Assembly (NCBI GenBank): GCA_017562135.1
Contig: QEYB01000368.1
Location: 248,001-312,000 of the forward strand
DNA length: 64,000 nt
Direction: 5' to 3'
Origin: Dipylidium caninum
Taxonomy: Eukaryota > Platyhelminthes > Cestoda > Cyclophyllidea > Dipylidiidae
The position numbers and the translations under genes were made by a program. The notes beneath the pieces were generated by a model that ran no database searches, was not told the origin of the DNA, and saw nothing but the letters and a program-made list of their open reading frames with translations. Of this stretch, positions 14,001 through 24,800 are shown piece after piece. Numbering within the stretch: position 1 is the first letter of the stretch; each line of letters starts with the position of its first letter.

Positions 14001-14778
14001 ACTCGCACGTCTGTCATATGTCGCACAGGAAAGAGAGGTAACGAATGTAAAAATTACGAGAAAGCTACGAAACAACTGATAAAGTGGGTCTATTATGCGT
14101 CGACTCGGGCCCTAGCAGTCAAATGCAATAACTCCCCTCCTCACTATCAATGAGAGTTGTGGGTGAGCAACCTAAAGCGAAACTATTTGATGAGACAGAG
14201 ATTGGCAACCTTAAGCAGACCCTCGAGTAAGTCGGTCTATGGCGGTGACGGCCAAATGACCGTGCTACTTGGCACTGTACTCCAAGAAACCGAAAAAGCT
14301 TCGTCCCCGTCGTCTTCGTCTTCTTCCTCTTCCTCGAAACATTGGGTAGGCCACACATCTATTTGATCAGCACCCCCGTTTGGTACTTAACAATTATGAG
14401 TGTAGGAAGTGTCCATACTTCTATTTGCGACTATTATCTAACAAAAGGAGCTCCGTTGTTACCATCTGCTGTGTAAGAGCTCATATTTGTCGTATGTGCG
14501 TAAAATAGTGCTTTATAAATTGTTCATTTCTTTTTGCAACTAGGCATACATAAAAAATTTTGGCAATGACAAATCTCTTTGTTTCTTCACGATAGAATCC
14601 TGAGACTTTTACAAATGAGCTTTTAAAATACAATCTCCTTAAATAACTGGATGATTTTAAAGAAATGTCTAAATCACTTCTGTGGTCAACTACTCTAACT
14701 TTCATTGGTGGTTTTCAATTCTCGGTCTGTGATTTGATGTAGTTTATCTCTTCCTTTGACTACCCCTTCTTAGACTAA
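11011..14778. other. Intergenic, 3.8 kb, no gene recognised
   Basis: Nothing in either strand resembles a known family. From about 12480 to 14150 the sequence is visibly more GC-rich than its flanks and carries several overlapping ORFs of 65-156 codons on both strands (longest 13683-14153 plus, 12985-13326 minus). None shows reverse transcriptase, integrase, transposase or other domain motifs. A TCG/TCT-rich stretch sits near 14300-14335. It could be an old decayed repeat or unique sequence. Confidence 0.4.
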
Positions 14779-16116
14779 ATGGCATCATCAAGTGTCGGCA
14801 GTGGACAATATTATTGCCACCTTTGTCAGAGGTCCACATTTCCTACCTTAGAAGACTCAATCTTAAAGTGTAGCCATTGTAATCAAGGTTTCGTCGAAGA
14901 GATAGATTCTAATGATATTGGAACTGTATTAACAATGTAAGCTGACACATTTTCGTAACTTTTGTTTCTAGAAATGACCCAAACGCAAGTTTGCCTATTA
15001 ACAACTTATTGGTTGCCATGCAGTCGGCCTTGGGTAATGTAAACGTTGTACTTGCAAATGAAAATCCACTTTATAACTCTCTTCAAGATCAACCGGTCTC
15101 CGCAAATACGAGATCACGGTCCCAGCGAAGACCGGAGATGCTAATGAGTGGTGTTGAATTCTTCATGCAAATGCTCTTAAATGCTGACTTAAATCGTGAG
15201 TTTCGTTTGTGAAAGTTCCTCTTGTTTGATAATATGATCTGGTATCCACCCCTGTTTTAGCCTTCAGTGTGGGCGGACCCCCCCCTGCGGCTCCTGCAGA
15301 CATTGCGTCTCTTCCTAGGAAAACACTTTCGCAAGCGGACCTTAAAACCTATGATGTTTGCTCCATATGTTTGGAAAAATTTAACGTTGATGACGAAATG
15401 TTAACGTTACCTTGTTTGCATGGCTTTCACCAGCCCTGTCTGTCAACTTGGTTGAGTCAGGTACGTTTTCTGCTGGTTCGCGTTTTATTTTCGTTCCATT
15501 TACTACTATTTACCTGAATTTTAGCCGAGATTATTTTTATCCGTGATTAATTGATACCAAATCCTGCAATATGTGCCAAATGTGTTCACAATCAACGTTT
15601 TCTCATGCTGTTGGCGTAACGTTTTTTCGTCTGCGTTGTTATTTTCATTTCCCATTGAGTCACGTGACATCATACCTGGGTGCACTGTGAAAGCAATGAC
15701 TGAAACTGGAACTTATTAGCTTCGTTTTATCTTAAGTATTGCTGAAGAATTGGATATAAGTTGTCTATTCCAGTTTTTCTTGTCGTTTGCCCAGTACTTT
15801 TCGATTATGATCATATTTCTCCGTTGTTCCATTCTCGTTCTTCTGTTTATTCCTTGTATGAAATATCTATTCAGCAATCTCTTATTTTTATTTATGTATG
15901 TTGAGTTCGTAGTTGAATCATGAGTGTATGTTGATATATAATACCAATAATATATTTGATTATATATTGGATGCACTTATTCTTTCTAATTTTTTCTTAG
16001 CTTTTTTACCTAGTTGCAATCATTTCTACTCCTGTATCTAGTCAGTTCTCTTTCTTTTTTAGAAGGGCTCTTGCCCTATTTGTCGAAAAGATATTCACGG
16101 CCGAGATAGCGCATAA
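14779..16116 (+). CDS. RING-H2 E3 ubiquitin ligase, RNF115/RNF126-like
   Basis: Four exons chain in frame: 14779-14936, 14972-15195, 15261-15460, 16063-16116 (211 residues). Exon 1 encodes an N-terminal zinc finger of the BCA2 type (CHLC near residues 13-16, CSHC about 14 residues later, then NQGFVEE). Exon 3 begins the RING-H2 domain (CSICLEKF... CLHGFHQPCLSTWL), and exon 4 supplies the last pair (CPIC) and the short tail ending HGRDSA. The finger-plus-C-terminal-RING architecture is that of RNF115 and RNF126, which ubiquitinate cargo in vesicle trafficking and cytosolic quality control. It is shorter than the human proteins (about 300 residues), mostly in the linker. Introns are 35, 65 and 602 nt. 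It cannot be assigned to one of the two vertebrate paralogues. Confidence 0.88.
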
Positions 16117-17804
16117 AATTTCACCGCTCGTGATAACATTACTGGGCAAATCCTCATTTTACCGATATCTTCGATCGACGTTTGATCGCGTTAGAACATT
16201 ATCATTTGGCTGATCCATCACCTGTAAAGTTGCCTTTTTCTGGGAAATTTGCGTATCTCCTTGAATTCCCCTGTTAATGCAATATCCTCCATTTATTTTA
16301 AACATGCTCCGCCACTTAATGATGGATATGAAATACCCATCATGTATTAACAGGACCTGGTTTAAAAGATAAAATCTTATTTGCTCATTAGGACATATGC
16401 GTACAAGCCTTATTGTTATTGCGCATTTGATCGCGTTTTTAGGCTTTTAATTCGTCTAGTATTGCATTTTTCATGTAGTACCGCTAATCACCTGATCACA
16501 TGACTTATTCAAAGCCTTGTGAATGGTGATTGTGATGCCCTTAAATAATGCAGCTTGGCAAAACATCGTTAGAATGTGTTGGATGAAATAACGTCGTGGT
16601 GAAATGACGCTGGGAGAGACTGTGGTCGGTTTGGTTACCTATGGCCTATCCTTTACTCTGAGGTAGACTCGTAGTTCCGACAGTAGGCGGTATAACCTAG
16701 TGAGCAAAATTGCACACCATATTTTCAGCTAGGATATTGTTTCTGATTAAGTCTCATTGGTGGGATGTCGCTATTTTCGTCACGACACCGGAGTCCCGTG
16801 TTATATTACAAGTCACATTTCACGTTTGTATTGGGGGTAACCTGTCGAGAAATCGAAATAAACTTAGTCAATGAAGTGCAACTTGACAGAGACTTCCTGT
16901 TTCATGGATTGGTACCTTGTCAATGATTGTAGTTACTTCGGCTTGTAGTTGCATACCTATGTCGTTTTCCGGTGAAGGTGAAAGATTGCGGCGAGAATAG
17001 GATTTACATTTCCTCGAGGCTGCGTGGGGTTTTCGAGTCTCAAATTATTCTTGAAGGACTGGTAGGGTGTTGATGAAGGTTAGAAATGGGCCATTCCGTG
17101 CGCCCGCGTCAGTGTCGTGTTTTATGGAGATGGAATGACATCATGAGCAAAGGGCGTATGCATTTAGGTATTCCGCGGTCATCGTGTATAAGTTTGTGCT
17201 CGGGCAGTGTTATCAGGGGTGCCGACAATGTTCCCTCATTTTGTTTGTATATAGTTACCATGAAAATGTATCTGGATCTGCATCCGGGGTTCTAGCAGAT
17301 ATGTGTAATGAGTTAATATTTTACACGAGGATGAATTCGTTGGAGGTTAGGGCATCATAGCAGAACCCGATCAGTGATCACGACCGCCGGAGAAGGACAC
17401 GGAGATTTGTATAAATTTCGAGATATAAATGCATTCTGTTTCAGTTAATTTGAACCATCCACGACTCGTGGGCATGTTTCCTCTCAAATATACAAAATAT
17501 GGCGTAGCCTATTTACATAATTAATTCACACAAATTCAGTAAAATGGAAATCATTTGAAATTAATGGCGACGTTCAAACACACATATAAAAAATTCATAA
17601 GAGTGACAGAGTGTTTATAATGTTCGATTATCACACTTTGCGCTTTAAAAATTTTCGTTATACCGAGCTATTGTCTGCAGCATTCGCGGCGCCGTGCGAG
17701 AAGCACTTTTGTCCGTATTTTCAACGCGGGCGTTGCTTCGCATTTAGATGCCTTAAAACTTGTAAACTTCGTAGTACTGGATTAAGTATTTAATAAAAGT
17801 TTAG
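16117..17804. other. Intergenic between the RING ligase and ADAT2
   Basis: About 1.7 kb, AT-rich, no recognisable gene, RNA or repeat family. ORFs at 17086-17295 and 17611-17793 are short and without family resemblance. The end next to 17805 finishes in an AG acceptor directly before the ADAT2 ATG. Confidence 0.4.
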
Positions 17805-18391
17805 ATGCACAAGGCCTTTGAACTAGCCGAGGAGGCATTGCACGCTCGCGAAGTGCCTATTGGATGTGTTTTCCTATATAATAATGAAATAATCGCTTCT
17901 GGTAGAAATGAAGTAAAGTAGCTTGCATTCCTCATTTATGTGGACAAACCTTAGTGGTGACGCTACCCAGCACGCTGAAATTGTGGCGATAAAACGCTTG
18001 GAGCAATGGTGTGAGAGAAATGGGTTGCCCCTAGAAAAGATTTTGCCAGAGACAATTCTTTATGTGACCGTGGAACCATGTATAATGTGTGCAGCTGCAC
18101 TTAGGTTTAGTCTCCCAGCACAACCGAAACGGTAATCTTATCTTTCATTCTTCATTGAGTCTAGGATTGTTTATTCCACTCGAAACGAACGCTTCGGTGG
18201 CTGTGGGTCAGTTATGAATGTTACACCACTGACGAAACATTGCGGCCTCCATTGAACTGTTCTTCCGACGAACAATCGCATAGGGCAATTACATTGTTGA
18301 AAACGTTTTTGAACAGGAAAATTTGAGCGCACCCGAGGATAAAAGAATTAAAAAATCCAGTCCCGATTTCCATGTTTCCACGTCTCCCTAA
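17805..18391 (+). CDS. ADAT2: tRNA adenosine deaminase subunit ADAT2 (last exon frame-disrupted)
   Basis: Catalytic subunit of the ADAT2/ADAT3 enzyme that converts A34 to inosine in tRNA anticodons. Exons 17805-17917, 17955-18104 and 18165 onward. Exon 1 encodes 'EVPIGCVFLYNNEIIASGRN'. Exon 2 has the deaminase motif HAE (zinc ligand His and proton-shuttle Glu), and PCIMCAAALR supplies the two zinc-binding cysteines. Exon 3 continues with the family motif NERFGGCGSV. After 'SVMNVTPLTK' the frame hits TGA at 18253-18255, but the expected C-terminal similarity continues in two other frames: 'HRAITLLKTFLN' to about 18315, then 'QENLSAPEDK' to TAA 18389-18391. Each switch corresponds to one missing base, near 18234-18236 (AAA run) and 18312-18316. 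Assembly error, recent pseudogenisation or genuine early termination are all possible. The catalytic core is intact. Confidence 0.85.
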
Positions 18392-19070
18392 ACTGGTGAA
18401 CGTTTGTGTCTGAAGTTTTTATTCTTTTTATCAAATCCATACTTAACTAAATACTAGCCTCTCGCCCTGTTTTTATCCAAGTTCTGGTTTTCCATAAGTC
18501 CTACTTTTTCTCAACAGTCATCTTTGCTGTTGTGCAATCCATTAATTAGAAAAGGCGATTTTAGAACCGGCAGTAAATGTAACACGTTCGTTGCGCTGAG
18601 TGCCATACTGAATTATTCATCTGGCACTACTTCTGCCGTGAAAACTCTTATCGATTCGAATTGACTATGCCATTTCCCGATTCCTCCTCGATCACGCGGT
18701 GCAACGTTTTGTTCTAACCAGTAAGATCGACAACCTAGAGCCTTTTGAGTCCATTGAAGTTTAGTTGAACGTCGTTAATGCATGTTCATACTTGCTAATT
18801 TTGCTAAAGTTGTAGGTGCTGATTTCGCAGTGGATTGTGCTTAGCCTTATTAATGCCGAAACATCCCCACATCGGAAGGTTTTATTTCCTCTATTTCAAT
18901 TCCCTTTTGGTATGGGGAAATGAGCGATGAAACATATATATAATATAATAAATAAATTATGTCTAATTTGTGCCATTGTCAATCACTTTTAATCTTTGAA
19001 GAATCATTTGGAGAACTTCATTGGGAAACTTGCGTTTGTGGGTTTGGTGCCTGGTGCAGGAAATTGTGTG
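18392..19070. other. Intergenic downstream of ADAT2
   Basis: About 0.7 kb of AT-rich sequence without recognisable features. A TA-rich stretch lies near 18935-18960. Confidence 0.4.
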
Positions 19071-19405
19071 CTAATCTTTCAAACTGTCATAATTGTTGTT
19101 ATTGCCAGAAGTGGTGCCTCCTTTGTCGGGTTCACCTACACCTTCCTTGTCCAATTGTTCATATTCGTCCATTATCTTTCTAAGGTGGCTTTTTGCGCAA
19201 GCAAAAGTTATGGGTTTCGAGGGTGGTTGATTGTCCACCTTTTTTTTGTCGAGCTCTTTTTTTTCACGACAAGACATCTCGTCTCCGGACCACAGGCACG
19301 CCAGTATACCCCGATCCAAATAATCGATGTCACGAGGACAGTTCAAATAAACATCCGCAAGGTTTCTATGCCCTATCTTCTCATCATTTAAGGAAATGGT
19401 TACTC
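19071..19405 (-). CDS. Unassigned minus-strand reading frame (possible terminal exon)
   Basis: An open frame runs from about 19405 to a stop at 19071-19073, without an in-frame ATG near its start; the visible protein is about 105-110 residues. It reads like real protein: 'YLDRGILACLW', 'SHLRKIMDEYEQLDKE', then a polar Gly/Asn-rich tail. Cysteines recur, but I see no known motif. It overlaps the first codons of the plus-strand gene at 19396 in antisense. If real, it would be the last exon of a gene whose upstream exons lie beyond that gene. The matching plus-strand frames are hydrophobic, as expected for antisense of a charged protein. Function unknown. Confidence 0.3.
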
Positions 19406-20166
19406 ACATTCCTAATTCTCGAAAACCGTTGGAAAATTTGCAGCAAGAGATGGACTATTCTCGTGGGCGACCTTTAAATCCAAATTTGGACATTAACCTC
19501 CCAAGTTATATTATCGAAAATGCCATTCTTCGTGCCATCGCGCTTGACAACTTTTCTTATGTTTTGGATTATATTTTACGGTGTCCGACCAACATTGTGC
19601 GGTACATTTATCATGAAGTGTACACTTCACAAAAGCCAATGCACAAAACGATTACGATCTGCTCTCTTCTTTACCATGCCATTCGAAACAATGCTCTTAG
19701 GTGCATTCGTGTCTTAATGCAGCATGGGGCGATGGCATTTCAACTCTCTTACGAATTACAATGGGGCGTCTTCCAAGAAGGCGAATCGGCAATCGAGATT
19801 ATTGAAAGACCTAACATAACTTGGTTAGCTGACATGATTCTAATGCAAGAGATCGAGTTTTCTGCACAGGTTTTAAAGCATATGAAAGTGGCTAACGTCG
19901 ACTTCGGATTGCCAGTGGAAATAAGAGTTCAGCGCCTGCAACAGCCAAATCCCAACGCAACCAAGACGACTCAATATACCGACGTGTGGGAATGTATCGA
20001 AAAGGCAGTTGAAAAGAAATGTCAACGGGAAGAATTGCCAAACTTTAAGGCCATCCTGAAAAAGCTTCATTCGGCATACAACACGGACAAGCTGGAGACT
20101 ATCTACGAAAAATCGAAACCCAAAAAGGCCTCTGTGGCACACAATGAGGAATTTCAAACGCAGTGA
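19396..20166 (+). CDS. Single-exon ankyrin-like protein, uncharacterised
   Basis: Intronless ORF of 256 residues from ATG 19396 to TGA 20166. It has no signal peptide or membrane segment. The central part (roughly residues 40-150) consists of short paired helices such as 'NFSYVLDYILRC' and 'NALRCIRVLMQHGAMAF', which resemble degenerate ankyrin repeats. The C-terminal quarter is lysine-rich and polar. AATAAA-like signals follow at about 20280-20305. I recognise no orthologue; a flatworm-specific protein is likely. The absence of introns is unusual among its neighbours. The coding call rests on length and composition. Confidence 0.7.
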   Translation: MVTHIPNSRKPLENLQQEMDYSRGRPLNPNLDINLPSYIIENAILRAIALDNFSYVLDYILRCPTNIVRYIYHEVYTSQKPMHKTITICSLLYHAIRNNALRCIRVLMQHGAMAFQLSYELQWGVFQEGESAIEIIERPNITWLADMILMQEIEFSAQVLKHMKVANVDFGLPVEIRVQRLQQPNPNATKTTQYTDVWECIEKAVEKKCQREELPNFKAILKKLHSAYNTDKLETIYEKSKPKKASVAHNEEFQTQ

Positions 20167-21875
20167 ATCACTCATTTACAGATCGTGTTTTGTGTAATTC
20201 GCTTCACGGTTTTTAAATAGTCAACTATCACCTGCTTCGCGGGCAACTTTTATCCGACTAAGTTGCCTCATCACCCGAAAATTAAAATATCAACAAAATA
20301 AATTAGTTGTAAATTTCTTTCAACTGCTGATATGATCTCATTCATTCACGTGTACGTGTTTTAGACGCGAAATTTAAAAGGAAATCGCGTATCCCGTTCG
20401 CATTTAAGACTTGTGATTAAACGCCAGATTCTGGCTATAGCCTTTGGTATATCGGCACTTCTTGCATGCAGACCTGAGAAGTAAAAGTGTGTGAAATAAA
20501 TTATGATGTCAAGATCTATAAAAATCCTTGGCGCCTGGTATTAAGCCACTAACACAAGTCTTCAGGCGCGCACATGTGATGGCCCATCGCCACCTGTAGC
20601 ATGACCTCGGAGCTCGCATACTCCCTCGGGTTGAAATTTTACCGATGGAAGGTGACACCACGGCAGTGCACAACGTGTTCTATCAGTCCTGTAGTTTTTC
20701 CCCTATGTTTAAGGAAATCTGGAAGCAGGCCTCTCGGTTTCGCACTAATCCAAAAGAAAGTTACAATCAGGTGAGCTGACTGAATCCTGGGGTGATAAAA
20801 ACATCATGCCATTCTCGATCTTTCGCATGATGACGACATTAATCCCTGATGTTCTTAACCAGTCTGCTGCTGAAACGTTCATAATGTGTGCTATTGGGAA
20901 TGTCACAGATTTTACAAATTCCTAACTATTACTGGAATGCACAAATATGGAAGTGCAAATCCAGCTCCATTAGCAGATTTGATGTCGAATGGACCTCTCA
21001 TGCACATGTTGCTCGTGAAGCGACATTAGTTTTATATAGCTGGATGAGGATTACAGAGTAATAAACTTTCTCACGCATCATTTGCTATGCGGAAACATCC
21101 TCTTAAATCGTCCCATCATTTACCTCATCTGCCGAAAGTAAGCTGTCGGACAGAGTTTAACGAAAAAATAATAACATTTCCAGCAGATGCAAAACAGTCT
21201 GTTATCTGACAATCCGACAGATGTGATAGTATTCGAATCAGATGGACATTATCAAATTTTCGATAAATGCTAAAATGATAATCTGGACAAATAACTGTCC
21301 CAACATGTCAAATTACATTTATATTTGGTTACCTACTTAAGAGCTACTGTTATTCAAATCAAAAACCGAAACTAGTACGTATTCAGATTCCAAAGTGGAG
21401 TGTCAGAAATAATCATCACACATCAATTTAATCATTAAGCTGAATCACTTACAATTGATGGTGAAGTCGATGTTGGCTTGATGGCTATAAGGTATACTGA
21501 GTAGGTGTTGTTTGGCGTAAATAAATGGTTCAAATTAGAAGGCTACTAATTGGCAAGTGGGAATTGAACGCTCAAAAGGCATTTTGCCTCTGGAATGGTA
21601 AATTCGGCAGAATCTGCGCACTTATTTAAAGGGTCAATTTCCACAACATTCTTGCAATTGGACTGTTTTCGTCCTTGCCTTGTCATAAAGCGTTTGTCAA
21701 TAGAAAACAGGCTGCAAGCTACCGTCTTCTTTAAATTTCAGGAAAACTAGGCAAAAACATAAGACTGTGCAAACCAAAACAAACTGAAGGGCTATTCTAT
21801 ATTTGGCTGTGCAATTTTGTTGGATGTTGGTCTTTAACCATATTACGATTAGTGCGCGGCTGTTGACCTACGCGG
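20167..21875. other. Intergenic upstream of SPT5
   Basis: About 1.7 kb with polyadenylation-like AATAAA motifs of the preceding gene near its left end. Several short degenerate 'cagatg/cagaca' motifs occur at about 21180-21290, but I could not define a repeat. No ORF or RNA gene recognised. Confidence 0.4.
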
Positions 21876-24800
21876 ATGGAGTCCGATTCCGAGAGCGATG
21901 GAGCGCCATCGAAACGAGCTCGCAATGACTATGAAAGTGATGGCCCAAGTGAAAGGACAGAGGAATCATCCGAAGAAAATGAGGAAGAAGAAGAAGAGGA
22001 AGAGGAGGATGATGAAAAGCCTCGAAAGCACGCAAAGCGCCATCGTGACTTCAGAGATGTCAGAGTAAGCTCGGTCGAGTCAACTTAAGGATATATTCCC
22101 CTCCATTTTCTTTTCGTCTATTTTTATGTTGCTACGGGTCGATTTAGGGGGTCTATTTGTCCGAGCCGTCTCTTTATTGACACATATTTTGCCGTGTTCG
22201 GCGTTTATTAGAGAAAGATACCATTATGTCTATGTCACTCTTGCAGTTATGCACTAAATTATTGTATTCATACTCTTAAAGTGTCTAGCTTATTCACCTA
22301 ACTATTTATTGCTCCTATCTGTATTCCCTGTAGAATCTCTTCATTGACGAGGCGGAAGCTGTGGATGAAGATGAGGAAGAAGAAGAAGATGTTGATGACG
22401 CAGAACTGCTTGGCCATGAAGAAGACGAAGCCGCTCAGTCTGCAATGGCGTCAGCTAGAGACTTGGAGGCTCGTAACCGAATTAAAGAATTTACGGAGCA
22501 AGATGAAGAGTCCTTGGAGCGTTATTTTCAGCAACGCTACGAGTCTCAAAGCTATGCTTCGCGTCGATTTGGCGAAGGTGTGGGTATGACTGCCAGTATC
22601 ATTCAGCAGGAACGGGTTCCTGACATTAAGGATCCAAATCTTTGGGTTGTTCGTTGCCAAATGGGTGAAGAGAAGGCTACGGTGCTTTCCTTGATGCGCA
22701 AGTTCCTTGCTTTCCAGTTGTCCGACACACCTCTGCAAATCAAGTCTGCATTCGCTAAAGAAGGGTTGAAGGGTTATATTTACATCGAGGCATTTAAGCA
22801 AACGCACGTAAAACAGGCGATTGAAGGTATTAGTGCACTTTCAAGGGCTCAGTTTGAGCAAAAATTGGTGCCAATAAATGAAATGATTGACGTTATGCGT
22901 GTCGTGAAGGAAACTGCTCAGCTGAAGCCAAAGCAGTGGGTTCGTCTTAAAAGTGGTCTTTACAAAGACGATCTAGCTCAGGTAAGTAGGTTCCTTTCGA
23001 TTTACGCACGTGCCGCATAGCTTTCTACAACATTTCTACTGCGTCCAATTAGTAGGATATTAAGTGATATTGGTTACCATTCCATTCTCAAATGTTACCG
23101 TATTTATAAATTGATTCGATGGCAACGGGCAATACTTCTTTTTAGGTTGAGAGTGTTGAAGACGCTCAAAATCTGGTCTGGCTCAAGCTAGTTCCAAGAA
23201 TTGACTATGACCGTAAGCGCAGCCGATTTACTGATGAGAACGGAGGGGTGAGTGCATCACAAAGTACTATTTCTGGCATTCGCAAGGGAAGATGGAAGCG
23301 GCCTCCTGCCGCACTCTTCGATCCTAGCAAAGTTTCTGATCGTATAAGCACTGTGGGATCCTTTGTTGTTTTCGAGGGTAATCAGTACGATTCTTCTGGC
23401 TTTCTCAGAAAGGATTTTCGTATAAACATGGTTGTAGGTAACCCTTTTACTTTGTATCGTTTCGCATTTTAATGTGCTTCTCCGTTATCTTTGTTACTGC
23501 CGTACTCCTACTCGATTATTGCGATTGTGATTGAGCATTTCAAGCAAGAAGGAATATTTTCGTTGTCTCGAACATTTCGTCTTTAAAGATATTGAAATTC
23601 CTTTTTGTAGAGCTTAAAACTAGTATCCTTATACTTTATATCTCAATGTTTAAGACCACTTTTCCCTACAGGTGGCTGATGGTATCCGGCCGACCTTAAG
23701 TGAGCTGGAACGGTTCAACCAGTTGCCTGACGGTACTGAATTAGCGGCTGCTGCTGCAACAGTAGCGACTAAGAGTGCCTCATCCGTCAAACTGGGTCCT
23801 AACGGTGAAGTTATTTCTTCTGGACACGGATTTATGCCCGGCGATATTATCGAGGTTTGTGATGGTGAACTGAAGAACCTTAGAGGTACTGTGCTCTCCG
23901 TGGAGGTCGATGACAGGGTTATTGTACAACCTAGTCATCATGATCTAAAAGAGCCAATTCCATTTAATCCCGCAGAGCTGAGAAAATACTTTGAACAGGG
24001 TGATCGTGTAAAGGTAAATTTTTCTCCCTAAATAGCCGGTGTGTGCTTTATTCTGTGAAGCTCCATTACCTTCTCTCTCTAGGTTATTCACGGTCGCTAT
24101 GAGAATGAAACGGGCCTTTTACTTGTCTATGAGCCGAATATATGCCTAATACTCCCTGATAGGGGTATGTCTGAAATTCGGGTAGCTTCTAAAGACCTTC
24201 GCCTCTGGCAAGATCGAGCAGGCACTGCTGATGGTGGCCAGCCCGATGGGGTGCAGTTGATGGACTTTGTGCAGATTGACTCAAACAATTTCGGTGTTGT
24301 AACTCAAGTTGATAGAGAAAGTGTCTCGATTCTCACCTGCCTTGGTAAGGTAGTCACTGTCAAGGCTAATACAGCGCTACGTATTATAAAATTTGGCGGC
24401 CCAAGAGGTGTCCAGCCCCAGGCGCTCGACCGTAATGGCAATGTTATTCAGGTAATGTACAAATTTCCCCGATTTACCACTGCCACTTAAGAGCGATAAA
24501 ATCGTACTGATAGGCTTGCTGAAACTTGCCAATAATAAATGTTTCGTTTTATTTTTTTCCAGAATACTATTTTCATAATGCGAGTTCATAATCAAGTTCA
24601 GTAAAGTCGTTAAACCCTCATGTCAAAGTATTATTATTTATTAGATCAAAGATAGTGTCCGCTTTCTGGAAAAGCCCTACACGGGTGTCGTTGGAGAGAT
24701 CAAGTATATTTACCGGTCTTGGGTTTTCGTGTACTGTCGGACACATGTGGAGAATGCCGGCATGATGGTTTCTAAGTCGCGACAGTTGGCGCAGATTGGG

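Noticed and set aside
22344..22807. Lysine-rich plus ORF and minus ORF within SPT5 exon 2
   Set aside because: Out-of-frame readings of the acidic N-terminus and NGN exon.
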